Origin: DAOUKH01 sp034421515
GTDB taxonomy: Bacteria; Chloroflexota; Dehalococcoidia; SHYB01
NCBI GenBank assembly: GCA_034421515.1
Contig: DAOUKH010000074.1
Span: forward strand, 12,810-76,809
Length of the DNA stretch: 64,000 bases
Reading direction: 5' to 3'
The notes beneath the pieces are model-generated. The model was given only the letters and a program-made list of their open reading frames with translations. It had not been told where the DNA came from and did not search any database. Shown piece by piece: positions 39,937-47,803 of the stretch (its first letter is position 1; each line of letters opens with the position of its first letter). The position numbers and the translations under genes were made by a program.

Positions 39937-40569
39937 CTACCGTCTCTCGTCGAGCACCGTCTTCGACAGCGGCTCGCCGCGGATGGGGACGGGCCGGAAG
40001 CGCGGGCCGTCGGAATCGTCTTCTCCCAGCAGGCCAATGACCTCCGGGTGCGCCCGATTGACGCGAATCGCGGTGACGGGAAAGGCCGGATTCTTGGGAT
40101 TGGGAACCTTGTTGGTCAGGATCACCCCGTCCTCGATCGCGCTGCGGACGGCGCGGTCGCGCAGCGCGCGCGACTCCGCCCAGTCCGGGCACTCCGCCGG
40201 CAGAAAGAGGTCGCGGAACCACTTGAGGGCGACGAAGTCGAAGCCGGGCCGCCGCTCGGCGATTTCCAGCGACTCCAGGAGGTCCCGGCGGAGGTCTTCG
40301 GGGTCGAGCGGGGGCTCGGCGCTTTCCACCCCCGGCGCATCGTAGTCGCGCGACCACGAGCCTGAGCGAGCGGGGACGGCGAAGCGGATCCGGATTTCGC
40401 CGTCCCTGGCCGGCTGCCAGCTCTCGATGGCGGCGTCGCCGCGCTTCCGGCGGTTGTCTTGCCAGATTTCCACCTCAATGTTGATGCCCCTGGCCTGCGG
40501 AAAGGCGTCGGTGATGGGCCCCAACAGAGATTGCTCAAGGTCGATCTGGGCGTCACGTAGTTCAGACAT
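39937..40569 (-). CDS. Putative large antitoxin partner of the PIN toxin
   Basis: 210-aa protein without a family I recognise. Its last 15 residues, IRGEPLSKTVLDERR, resemble the toxin-binding tail of VapB/Phd-type antitoxins (GxxLSxTVLxxRR). The long N-terminal part (IDLEQSLLGPITDAFPQARG, VEIWQDNRRKRGDAAIES, FDFVALKWFRDLFLPAE) is far larger than the 40-60 residue DNA-binding part of ordinary antitoxins. AGGAG lies 8 nt before the ATG at 40569. Position immediately before a PIN gene with a 3-nt gap is the classic antitoxin position, so I infer that role. Confidence 0.5.
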   Translation of the reverse strand: MSELRDAQIDLEQSLLGPITDAFPQARGINIEVEIWQDNRRKRGDAAIESWQPARDGEIRIRFAVPARSGSWSRDYDAPGVESAEPPLDPEDLRRDLLESLEIAERRPGFDFVALKWFRDLFLPAECPDWAESRALRDRAVRSAIEDGVILTNKVPNPKNPAFPVTAIRVNRAHPEVIGLLGEDDSDGPRFRPVPIRGEPLSKTVLDERR

Positions 40570-40575
40570 TGCACA

Positions 40576-40595
40576 CTCCTATCTACGATATGGAG
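40576..40595. promoter_or_regulatory. Imperfect inverted repeat before the toxin-antitoxin pair
   Basis: CTCCTATC and GATATGGAG form an imperfect palindrome that overlaps the ribosome site of the 210-aa gene, with TAGAAT (minus strand, about 10 nt further upstream) as a likely -10 box. Autoregulated toxin-antitoxin operons usually carry such a site, so it may be the operator. Confidence 0.3.
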
Positions 40596-40668
40596 ACTAT
40601 TCTAAGCTCTGGGCGCGGCTTTTGCGATACCGGTCAGCGCCAATTCCGCGGGAAGACCGTAGCGGCCA

Positions 40669-41061
40669 TCACCCCGCCGCGGGGCGATGTTCGGTGCCGG
40701 CGCCGCGGGTGATGGCGAGCGCGTTGGTCGGCTCGGGTACTCGGGCGGTGTGCCAAACACCCCGAGGGACGATGCAGGCATGCCCCGACGGCAGCGCGAC
40801 GACCCGCTCACCGCCGTCCTCTTCCAGGACAAGCTCGGCACGGCCCCAGAGGACGAAGACGATCTCGTCGCCCGCGGGGTGGCGCTCCCAGTTCGGCCAG
40901 TCCTCCTCCCAATGGAAGGCGGTGACGAGGCGGCCCTCCCGGAGATCGGCGCGGCCGCCAATCTCCTCCCAGAACCGCTCGCCGACGGCGACCTCCGACG
41001 CGCCCGGGCCATCCTCGAGGTGGACGAAGGTCTTGAACAGGGTGAATGCGCCGTCCGGCAT
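40669..41061 (-). CDS. Cupin-domain protein
   Basis: 130-aa single-cupin protein. The core has HPAGDEIVFVLWGRAELVLE (cupin motif 1, with His-Pro and Glu as metal ligands in the H-x-x-x-D-E-x-x-x-V pattern) and LPSGHACIVPRGVWHTARVP (motif 2, with the last His ligand). The N-terminal KTFVHLEDGPGASEVAVGER precedes the barrel. Single cupins of this size are small-molecule isomerases, dioxygenases or sensors; nothing here decides between them. It is followed after about 100 nt by the toxin-antitoxin pair and is divergent from the membrane protein gene. Confidence 0.75.
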   Translation of the reverse strand: MPDGAFTLFKTFVHLEDGPGASEVAVGERFWEEIGGRADLREGRLVTAFHWEEDWPNWERHPAGDEIVFVLWGRAELVLEEDGGERVVALPSGHACIVPRGVWHTARVPEPTNALAITRGAGTEHRPAAG

Positions 41062-41148
41062 GGTGCTCCTCCTCGTCCGCGGGCTCGCGGTGCCTTCATT
41101 CTACGGGAGGCCCGCGGCGGAGGGTCTCAGAAGACACGCGTAGCGTTA

Positions 41149-41177
41149 TTGAACGCGGTTTGGGATTCGCCTAGACT
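41149..41177 (+). promoter_or_regulatory. Probable promoter of the small membrane protein gene
   Basis: TTGAAC (41149-41154) and TAGACT (41172-41177) lie 17 nt apart, four of six matches each. The leader to the ATG at 41212 is about 28 nt, with CGGAGGG as ribosome site. Confidence 0.45.
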
Positions 41178-41211
41178 GTGGCCGCACGGACCTTGACCGA
41201 CGGAGGGCGTT

Positions 41212-41616
41212 ATGGTCGTAGCGGGGCTGACGCGGCTGGCTGCCATTTTCATGATGCTCGTGGCGCTGGCGGTGGCGGGCCACTTCGTCGCCACGCCGAT
41301 CTACGACCCCGATGTCGAGGGCACCGCGCGCACAATCTGGGACATCCTCGACTACTGCATGATCGCGGCCGGCGCATTCGCCGTGATCGCAGGCTTCGCG
41401 CGGCTGCGTCTCATGCACACCAGGACTGACGTCAAGGAGTTCATCGCGGGCAACGTGACCTTCTACGCGTCGGTGGGGCTGCTGCTGCTTCTGCTGTGGA
41501 ACTGGGCGGACCTGACGTGGGGCAACGGCGGGGACGGCCAGATGTGGGTGGTCATCGACGTTGGACTGCCTCTCGTGCTGGGATCGTCCGCCGTCTACAT
41601 GTTTAGGGAAGCCTAG
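41212..41616 (+). CDS. Small four-helix membrane protein of unknown function
   Basis: 134 aa, four predicted membrane segments: LTRLAAIFMMLVALAVAGHF, YCMIAAGAFAVIAGFARLRL, FYASVGLLLLLLWNWADLTW and MWVVIDVGLPLVLGSSAVYM. Acidic loops follow helix 1 (YDPDVEGT) and lie around TDVKEF. GGAGGG is 6 nt before the ATG. I recognise no family. It is followed by a hairpin and a deoxyribosyltransferase gene, with no obvious functional link. Confidence 0.65.
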   Translation: MVVAGLTRLAAIFMMLVALAVAGHFVATPIYDPDVEGTARTIWDILDYCMIAAGAFAVIAGFARLRLMHTRTDVKEFIAGNVTFYASVGLLLLLLWNWADLTWGNGGDGQMWVVIDVGLPLVLGSSAVYMFREA

Positions 41617-41660
41617 ACGGCCACTTCCGGCCGCGGCTGCCGTCCGGCGCTAGAGGGCTC

Positions 41661-41679
41661 CCCCGCCTTCAGGGCGGGG
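41661..41679 (+). terminator. GC-rich hairpin after the small membrane protein gene
   Basis: CCCCGCC (41661-41667) pairs with GGCGGGG (41673-41679) across TTCAG. There is no T-run after it, so it is a weak terminator candidate. It sits 13 nt before the next start codon and could also lie in that gene's leader. Confidence 0.35.
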
Positions 41680-41692
41680 CGGAATATTGGGT

Positions 41693-42157
41693 ATGGGGAA
41701 GACCGTATATCTCGCCAACCCCTACGGTTTCTCGACCCAGCAGCGGGAGGCCTTACTGCCCCCGCTCACGGCGGCGCTGCAAGCGCTGGGCCTCGAGGTG
41801 TGGGAGCCGTTCTCCCGCAACAACGCCCCGGACAACCTCTCGGACCCGGGGTGGGCCTACCGCGTGGGCCAAGGCGACTTCCGGGACGTGGTCGACGCGG
41901 ACGCCATCTTCGCGGTCGTCAACGGCGTGCCGCCCGACGAGGGGGTGATGGTCGAGCTCGGCATGGCCATCGCGCTGGGCAAGCCGACCTTCCTCTTCCG
42001 GGACGACTTCCGCCGCGCCACCGACAGCGAGGAGTACCCGCTCAACCTGATGCTGTTCACCGGTCTGCCCGAAAAAGGCTGGCAGGATTTCTACTACACC
42101 CGGATCGAAGAGATCGCGTCGCCGCACAAGGCGCTGGCGCGATGGGCGCAAACATAG
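41693..42157 (+). CDS. Nucleoside 2-deoxyribosyltransferase family protein
   Basis: 154-aa protein of the nucleoside 2-deoxyribosyltransferase fold, which swaps or hydrolyses the base of (deoxy)nucleosides. Motifs: TVYLANPYGFSTQQREALLP (the YLAxPyF start), a substrate loop FSRNNAPDNLSDPGW, then VDADAIFAVVNGVPPDEGVM with the catalytic Glu in VELGMAIALGKP near residue 86, followed by FLFRDDFRRATDSEE. The ATG at 41693 is chosen over a TTG 6 nt earlier. It lies 13 nt before the ammonium transporter gene. Confidence 0.8.
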   Translation: MGKTVYLANPYGFSTQQREALLPPLTAALQALGLEVWEPFSRNNAPDNLSDPGWAYRVGQGDFRDVVDADAIFAVVNGVPPDEGVMVELGMAIALGKPTFLFRDDFRRATDSEEYPLNLMLFTGLPEKGWQDFYYTRIEEIASPHKALARWAQT

Positions 42158-42170
42158 GAGGAGGTACGGC

Positions 42171-43565
42171 TTGAACACCCTCACACGAGTCCTTTCCCAT
42201 CACCGTCTTCCCGGCATCCTTGCCGCAACAGGAGTGGCGACGATCATCCTCTTCTTGGCCCGCCCGTCGGTGGCGCACGCGACTGGCGTTGGCGAGGAGA
42301 CAGCCTTCGTCTTCAACACCTTCTCGTTCCTCATCTGGGGGGCCTTGGTGATGTGGATGTGCGCCGGCTTCACCATGCTGGAGTCGGGGTCGGTGCGCAC
42401 CAAGAACGCGTCGATGATCTGTCTGAAGAACATCGGCCTCTACTCGATCGCGGGGCTCGCTTACTTCTTCATCGGCTACAACCTTATGTACGTCGAGGTC
42501 GGCGACGTGATCGGCTCGTTCACGTTCCTCTACGGCCCGACGGACGCCGAGATTGCGCTGGTGGGAGGCGATGCCGCCGCGGAGGCGGCCGTCCTCGAAG
42601 GAAGCAGCTACGCCACGATGTCGGACTGGTTCTTCCAGATGGTCTTCGTGGCGACGGCGGCCTCCATCGTTTCCGGCGCCCTGGCCGAACGGGTGAAGAT
42701 GTGGTCCTTCTTCCTGTTCGTGCTGGTGCTCACCGCGATCATCTACCCCATCGTGGGGGCCTGGACATGGGGCGGCGGCTGGCTGGCTCAGGAAGGGTTC
42801 CAGGACTTCGCCGGCTCCACCATCGTCCACAGCGTCGGCGGTTGGGCGGCGCTCGCGGGCATCCTGGTCGTGGGGCCGAGGCTGGGCAAGTTCCGCCGCG
42901 ACGGCACGCCGAGGCCCACGCCGCCATCGAACATCCTGGTGGTGACGCTCGGCGTCTTCATCCTGTGGTTCGGCTGGTTCGGCTTCAACGGCGGGTCGCA
43001 GTTGGCCTTGGGGAGCGCGGCCGACGCGGTGGCGATGAGCCACGTGCTGGCAAATACGAACCTGGCCGCGGCGGCCGGCGTCATGACGGCGTTGGTCGTG
43101 TCGCGCTACATCCTGGGACGGATGGACCTCTTCGCCGGCCTCAACGGCGCGATCGCGGGGCTGGTCTCGATTACGGCGGGTCCCACGTTCGTCGATCACT
43201 ACTGGGCGGTCGTCATCGGCGCCATTGGGGGACTCATCTGCACCTTGGGCATCAAGCTCTTCGAGAAGCTCCGGCTGGACGACGTCGTCGGCGCGGTGCC
43301 GGCCCACCTGTTCGCCGGCATCTGGGGAACCCTGGCGGCCTGCATCGCCGCGGGCGCCGACTTCGGGGTGCAACTCCTCGGCATCGTCGCCATCGGCGCC
43401 TTCGTCTTCGCAGTCTCCTGGGTGCTGTGGCGGGTGCTGGACCTGACGGTCAGCGTCCGGGTACCGCCTGAGGTCGAACGCCTGGGCCAAGACTCCGCCG
43501 AGTTGGGCCTCGAAGCCTACCCTGAATTCGTGCTCATGCCGGAGCCCGACGACGAGGAGGAGTGA
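42171..43565 (+). CDS. amt: Ammonium transporter (Amt family)
   Basis: Inner-membrane ammonium channel/transporter. The TTG start at 42171 is well supported by GGAGGAGG 6 nt upstream. The 464-aa protein has about eleven membrane helices. Family features: FLIWGALVMWMCAGFTMLES near residue 50, TKNASMICLKN, ALAERVKMWSFFLF, GSTIVHSVGGWAALAGI with the first pore His near residue 225, WFGWFGFNGGSQLAL, and VPAHLFAGIWGTLAACI with the second pore His. The C-terminal tail is acidic (PEPDDEEE). No glnK gene is adjacent, unlike many amt loci. Confidence 0.93.
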   Translation: MNTLTRVLSHHRLPGILAATGVATIILFLARPSVAHATGVGEETAFVFNTFSFLIWGALVMWMCAGFTMLESGSVRTKNASMICLKNIGLYSIAGLAYFFIGYNLMYVEVGDVIGSFTFLYGPTDAEIALVGGDAAAEAAVLEGSSYATMSDWFFQMVFVATAASIVSGALAERVKMWSFFLFVLVLTAIIYPIVGAWTWGGGWLAQEGFQDFAGSTIVHSVGGWAALAGILVVGPRLGKFRRDGTPRPTPPSNILVVTLGVFILWFGWFGFNGGSQLALGSAADAVAMSHVLANTNLAAAAGVMTALVVSRYILGRMDLFAGLNGAIAGLVSITAGPTFVDHYWAVVIGAIGGLICTLGIKLFEKLRLDDVVGAVPAHLFAGIWGTLAACIAAGADFGVQLLGIVAIGAFVFAVSWVLWRVLDLTVSVRVPPEVERLGQDSAELGLEAYPEFVLMPEPDDEEE

Positions 43566-43583
43566 TCCTCAGGCGGAGAACCG

Positions 43584-44603
43584 CTACGCTGCCGACTTCC
43601 TGAAGTGGGGAATGATGCGCTCGGCGAGGATCTCGACAACGCGGTAGGCGTGGTACGCCTCCATGCCGGGCCACCAGATGCGGAAGAGGAAGTAGTCAAT
43701 ACCGAGCCGGTCGCGGTGCAGCTCAATCTGGTGGATGACGTCGTCCACGCTGCCGACGATGAAGCGCCCGTCGGCGGATAGCTCCTCGAACGGGATGCGG
43801 AAGCTCTCCTCGCCGGGGAGCACCTTGTCCTGCCCCCAGTCGGCATAGCGCTGGTACTTGCCGGCGAGGTAGGGCTGCGCGATCCGAATCGCCTCTTCGC
43901 GCGTCTCCGCTACGTGCATCTCCTTGAGGATGGGGCGCGTGTCGGGGAGCGGCGTGCCCGCCTTGACGGCGGCCTCTTCGTAGAGCTTGGCCTGGTTCTC
44001 CAATGTCGGCAGGGCGGCGTGCGGATTGACGAACCAGGGGAAGCCCTGCGCGCCGATGCGCTCGGTGGCGCCGTCGCTGTTGGTGGCCACCCATATGGGC
44101 GGGTGTGGCTTCTGGACCGGCCGGATCGTGCACGTCGCGTCGGTGAGGTTGAAGAACCGCCCCTGGAAGGTGACGTTGTCTTCCGTCCACAGGCGCCGGA
44201 TGAGGTCGAGGCCCTCGTACATCCGTGGCACCCGGTCCTTCACCTCAACGTTGAACGCCTGATACTCGACGCCGCGGTAGCCGAGGCCGATGCCGAATAC
44301 GGCCCGGCCCTCGGTGATGACGTCCAGGGAGGCGACGTTCTCGGCGACCTCGACGGGGTTCAGGATGGCGAGGAGCACGATGGAGAGGATGACATCCATG
44401 TCGCCGGAGTCGGCGGCCAGGCGGGCCAGCAGGGGCAGGTGCTGCAGGTTCTGATAGGGAGGCGAAAGGTAGTGATGGCCGGCGCAGATGCCGTCCAGAC
44501 CAGCGTCCCGCGCGATGCGGGTCAGTTCCACCGTCTCGCGGAACCGCTTGACCGGCGAGTCGGTCGAAGGGTGCTGGGGCATGACCATGATGCCGAACCG
44601 CAT
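43584..44603 (-). CDS. LLM-class flavin-dependent oxidoreductase (paralogue 1)
   Basis: Bacterial luciferase-like monooxygenase or F420/FMN-dependent oxidoreductase. The 339-aa product starts MRFGIMVMPQHPSTDSPVKR at 44603 behind GGAGGAG; the frame upstream is an out-of-frame read. Typical pieces: LDGICAGHHYLSPPYQNLQH, LPLLARLAADSGDMDVILSI, ASLDVITEGRAVFGIGLGYR, RRLWTEDNVTFQGRFFNLTD, IRPVQKPHPPIWVATNSDGA and GRFIVGSVDDVIHQIELHRD. It is the most divergent of three tandem paralogues. No flavin reductase gene is next to it. The substrate cannot be told. Confidence 0.85.
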   Translation of the reverse strand: MRFGIMVMPQHPSTDSPVKRFRETVELTRIARDAGLDGICAGHHYLSPPYQNLQHLPLLARLAADSGDMDVILSIVLLAILNPVEVAENVASLDVITEGRAVFGIGLGYRGVEYQAFNVEVKDRVPRMYEGLDLIRRLWTEDNVTFQGRFFNLTDATCTIRPVQKPHPPIWVATNSDGATERIGAQGFPWFVNPHAALPTLENQAKLYEEAAVKAGTPLPDTRPILKEMHVAETREEAIRIAQPYLAGKYQRYADWGQDKVLPGEESFRIPFEELSADGRFIVGSVDDVIHQIELHRDRLGIDYFLFRIWWPGMEAYHAYRVVEILAERIIPHFRKSAA

Positions 44604-44646
44604 GTGTCTCCTCCGTTTCGGCCCTCGTTCCCGGGCCGAGGGTACA

Positions 44647-45675
44647 TCAACCGGGGCCGCGATCGGCCCCTTGCGTGCGAAAGCGTGGGATGACCTGCTC
44701 GCCGAAGAGCCGAAGGCTCTTGAGCGAAAGCTCGAACGGCGTGCCCGACCAGTGCATGCGGAGGATGATGGGGCCGAGCCCCAGGGCCTCCCAGCGGGCA
44801 AGCTCGGCGGCGCAATCGTCGGGGCCGCCGATGATGAACCGTCCTTCGATGAGCTTCGCGATCTCCCGGCGGAAGTCCTCGGTCGGGCTGATCGTCTTGT
44901 CTTGACCCCAGTCGGCGTAGGCGGCGTATTTGGCGGCCACGTAAGGCGCCGCCTCCACGAGAGCCTGCTCAGTGGTCTCCCCGCAGTACAACTCGCGCAT
45001 GACGGGTAAGAGCACGTCGGCCGGGTGTCCCGCCTCCCGCGCGGCCTTGCGGTACAACGCCACCTGGCGGGCGATGGTCTCGTAGTCGGCGTGGGGATTG
45101 ACGAACCAGGGAAGGCCGAGCCGGGCGGCGCGCTCGACGGCGACATCGGCATTGGCGGCCATCCACAGCGGCGGATGGGGCTTCTGGAGCGGCTTCGTCG
45201 TGGCGCGAACGCCGTCGAGGCGGACGTGCCGGCCCTCGAACGTCACCGACTCTTCCGTCCAGAGCCGGCGCACGGCGTCCAGGCACTCAAGCGTGCGCGA
45301 GACCTTGGTCTTGGGGTCGATGCCGAAGGCGGCGAACTCCTGCTCGCGGTAGCCGGGCCCGGCGCAGACGGTGAGGCGGCCGCCGGAAAGGATGTCCAGG
45401 GTCGCAAGCTGTTCGGCCAACTCGATGGGGCGGTGCAGCGAGAACAGGATCGTGGCGCAGAGGCGGGCCGATTTCGTCTCGCCGGCCAGGCGGGCGAGCG
45501 TGGGAATGGGCTGCAAAGCCTGATAGGGGTCGGCGGCATAGTGGTGGCCGATGCTGAGGTGCTCGTAGCCAAGCTCCTCGGCTTCGCGGGCCCAGCGCAG
45601 AATACTGGGCACGCGGGCCCCCAGGTCCTCGCCGACAGGCGCCTGATTCGACCAGACCCAGACTCCGAATTCCAC
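44647..45675 (-). CDS. LLM-class flavin-dependent oxidoreductase (paralogue 2)
   Basis: 342-aa LLM protein starting at GTG 45675 (MEFGVWVWSNQAPVGEDLGA). Features: YEHLSIGHHYAADPYQALQP, IPTLARLAGETKSARLCATI, GGRLTVCAGPGYREQEFAAF, RRLWTEESVTFEGRHVRLDG, KPLQKPHPPLWMAANADVAV, RFIIGGPDDCAAELARWEAL. It shares LGLPWFVNPHADYETIARQV with paralogue 3, and a WGQDK block with both others, so all three probably bind related flavins and substrates. Confidence 0.86.
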   Translation of the reverse strand: MEFGVWVWSNQAPVGEDLGARVPSILRWAREAEELGYEHLSIGHHYAADPYQALQPIPTLARLAGETKSARLCATILFSLHRPIELAEQLATLDILSGGRLTVCAGPGYREQEFAAFGIDPKTKVSRTLECLDAVRRLWTEESVTFEGRHVRLDGVRATTKPLQKPHPPLWMAANADVAVERAARLGLPWFVNPHADYETIARQVALYRKAAREAGHPADVLLPVMRELYCGETTEQALVEAAPYVAAKYAAYADWGQDKTISPTEDFRREIAKLIEGRFIIGGPDDCAAELARWEALGLGPIILRMHWSGTPFELSLKSLRLFGEQVIPRFRTQGADRGPG

Positions 45676-45695
45676 GTTTTCAACCAGCCCTTCGT

Positions 45696-46700
45696 CTACC
45701 GCAATTGGGGGACGACCCGCTCAGCGACCAGCCGCAGTCCCTTGAGGGAGAGTTCGAGCGGCATGCCGGCCCACGTCATGCGGAGATTGATCAGCCCGAC
45801 GCCCAGCTCCTTCCAGGGCCGCAGCTGTTCGACGCAGTCCTCGGGGCTGCCCACCGTAAAGCGGTCGCGGAGGAGGTCGCGGAAGTCTTGGGTGAAGTCC
45901 TCGTCGCCGGGGAGGGCCTTGTCCTGGCCCCAACCGGCGTAGGTCTGGTACTTGAGGCCGAGGTAGGGTTTCGCCTCCTCAAAGGCCCGTTCCGTCGTCT
46001 CGGCGCAGTAGAGCTCGCGGTTCATGGGAAGGTCGATGTCCCAGGGCTGTCCGGCCTCGCGCGCCGTCTCCCGGTAGAGCGCCACCTGGCGGGCGATGGT
46101 CTCGAAGTTGGCGTGTGGATTGACGTGCCAGGGGAGGCCGAGGCGGGCTGCGCGGCGGACGGCCCCGTCGCCGTTGGCAGCAATCCAGAGAGGAACGTGC
46201 GGCTTCTGAACGGGTTTGGTCGGGACGCGGACGCCGTCGAGATGAACGTGGCGGCCGTGCATCGTCACCGCGTCTTCGGTCCACAGCCGGCGCACCGCCT
46301 CCAAGCACTCCGTGGTCGCGGAGACGCGCGTCTTGGGATCGACCCCGAAGGCGGCATACTCTTCGTCGCGGTAGCCGATGGCCGCGCCGACGGTCAACCG
46401 CCCACCGGTGATGACGTCGAGGGTGGCGAGGTGCTCGGCAAGCTCGACGGGGTTGTGGAGACAGAACAAGATCGTGGTGTGGAGTCGCATCGACCCCGTC
46501 TCGCCTGCTAGGCGTGCGAGCAGCGGGATGGGCTGGAAGGTCTGATAGGGGTGGGCGACGTAGTGCTGGCCGATGCTGACGTACTCGAAGCCCAGGTCCC
46601 GCGCCTCGCGGACAAAGGCCAGCACGTCGGCGAGGCGGCGCTCCATGTCGTCCCCCTCGCGGACCTGGACCATCGAAGAGATCGAGACGCCGAACTTCAT
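45696..46700 (-). CDS. LLM-class flavin-dependent oxidoreductase (paralogue 3)
   Basis: 334-aa LLM protein (MKFGVSISSMVQVREGDDME at 46700). Features: FEYVSIGQHYVAHPYQTFQP, IPLLARLAGETGSMRLHTTI, LDVITGGRLTVGAAIGYRDE, RRLWTEDAVTMHGRHVHLDG, KPVQKPHVPLWIAANGDGAV, RFTVGSPEDCVEQLRPWKEL. It is closer to paralogue 2 than to 1 (shared MRELYC/NRELYC and NPHANFETIARQVALYR). It is first of the tandem and divergent from the dihydroxyphthalate-decarboxylase-like gene. Confidence 0.87.
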   Translation of the reverse strand: MKFGVSISSMVQVREGDDMERRLADVLAFVREARDLGFEYVSIGQHYVAHPYQTFQPIPLLARLAGETGSMRLHTTILFCLHNPVELAEHLATLDVITGGRLTVGAAIGYRDEEYAAFGVDPKTRVSATTECLEAVRRLWTEDAVTMHGRHVHLDGVRVPTKPVQKPHVPLWIAANGDGAVRRAARLGLPWHVNPHANFETIARQVALYRETAREAGQPWDIDLPMNRELYCAETTERAFEEAKPYLGLKYQTYAGWGQDKALPGDEDFTQDFRDLLRDRFTVGSPEDCVEQLRPWKELGVGLINLRMTWAGMPLELSLKGLRLVAERVVPQLR

Positions 46701-46793
46701 GCCGGAGCCCCTTCGGCAATGGGGCCAGGCGAGATTTTGCGTCCGACCGGCGCCTTCTGCGAGAATGGCGCCCGGTCAATCTGTGGTGGTGTC

Positions 46794-47777
46794 ATGAGCA
46801 AGCTTCGCCTAACGCTGGCGTGCTGGGACTATGATCGCACGCGCCCGATCCTCGACGGGACGGTCCAGGCGGAGGGCGTGGACCTCGCGGGAACGGTGAT
46901 GGAACCCGCCGAGCTCTTCGCGAGGATGTGGAAGACCAGGGATTTCGACGTCAGCGAGATGTCGCTGGCCGACTACACCATCATGACCGGCAGGGGCCAG
47001 TCGCCCTTCATCGCGGTCCCGGTCTTTCCGTCCCGCATGTTTCGCCACTCCTGCATCTACGTCAACACCAAGGCCGGTATCGCCCGTCCCGAAGACCTCG
47101 CCGGCAAGCGGATCGCCTCGCCGAACTACCAGATGACGGCGGCCGTGTGGGCGCGGGCGATGCTGCACCACGACTATGGCGTCCTCCCGGAGGCCGTCGA
47201 GTGGTTCTGGGGAGGCCAGGAAGCGCCCGGCGGCAGCGCCCGCATCGCGCTCGACCTGCCCCCGGAGTTCAGCGTCTCGCCGATACCGGAGGGCAAGACG
47301 CTTTCGGGCATGCTGGACGCCGGGGAACTAGACGCGCTCATTACGCCGAACTTCCCCTCCCCGTTCCTGGCAGGCTCTCCCAACGTGGCCCGGCTCTTCC
47401 CCGAGTCTCGCCCCGTTGAGGAGGACTATTATCGGCGTACCGGCCTCTTTCCCATCATGCACACGGTCGTGATCCAGCGCGAGGTCTACGAGGCCAATCC
47501 CTGGGTTGCGTCTAGCCTCTACGAAGCGTTTGTCGAGGCGAAGCGGCTGGCGTACCGGGAGCTGTATGAGACCGACGCGTTGAAGATCACGCTGCCGTGG
47601 GTCGTCTCGGAAGTGGAGGCGATGCGCGCGCTTATGGGCGAAGACTTCTGGGCCTACGGGGTCGAGGCGAACCGGGGGCACCTCGAGACGTTCGGGGGCT
47701 ACCTGGTTGAGCAAGGGCTTCTGCGGACGCCGCCGGCCGTGGACGACCTGTTCGCTCGCGACGTGCTCGACACGTAG
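46794..47777 (+). CDS. 4,5-dihydroxyphthalate decarboxylase-like / substrate-binding-fold protein
   Basis: 327-aa protein of the periplasmic-binding-protein-like family that includes 4,5-dihydroxyphthalate decarboxylase. It begins MSKLRLTLACWDYDRTRPIL at 46794; an earlier in-frame start was rejected. It has GTVMEPAELFARMWKTRDFD, VSEMSLADYTIMTGRGQSPF, then VPVFPSRMFRHSCIYVNTKA, IASPNYQMTAAVWARAMLHH and LFPESRPVEEDYYRRTGLFP. No signal peptide is seen, so it is cytoplasmic and enzymatic rather than a transport binding protein. It is the only plus-strand gene in a minus-strand catabolic block and could handle a ring carboxylate. Confidence 0.8.
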   Translation: MSKLRLTLACWDYDRTRPILDGTVQAEGVDLAGTVMEPAELFARMWKTRDFDVSEMSLADYTIMTGRGQSPFIAVPVFPSRMFRHSCIYVNTKAGIARPEDLAGKRIASPNYQMTAAVWARAMLHHDYGVLPEAVEWFWGGQEAPGGSARIALDLPPEFSVSPIPEGKTLSGMLDAGELDALITPNFPSPFLAGSPNVARLFPESRPVEEDYYRRTGLFPIMHTVVIQREVYEANPWVASSLYEAFVEAKRLAYRELYETDALKITLPWVVSEVEAMRALMGEDFWAYGVEANRGHLETFGGYLVEQGLLRTPPAVDDLFARDVLDT

Positions 47778-47803
47778 AACGTCCCTTATCACAGGCCGGT
47801 GAC

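Noticed and set aside
46741..46793. Promoter for the dihydroxyphthalate-decarboxylase-like gene
   Set aside because: TTGCGT and GAGAAT at 18-nt spacing are too weak to claim in GC-rich DNA.
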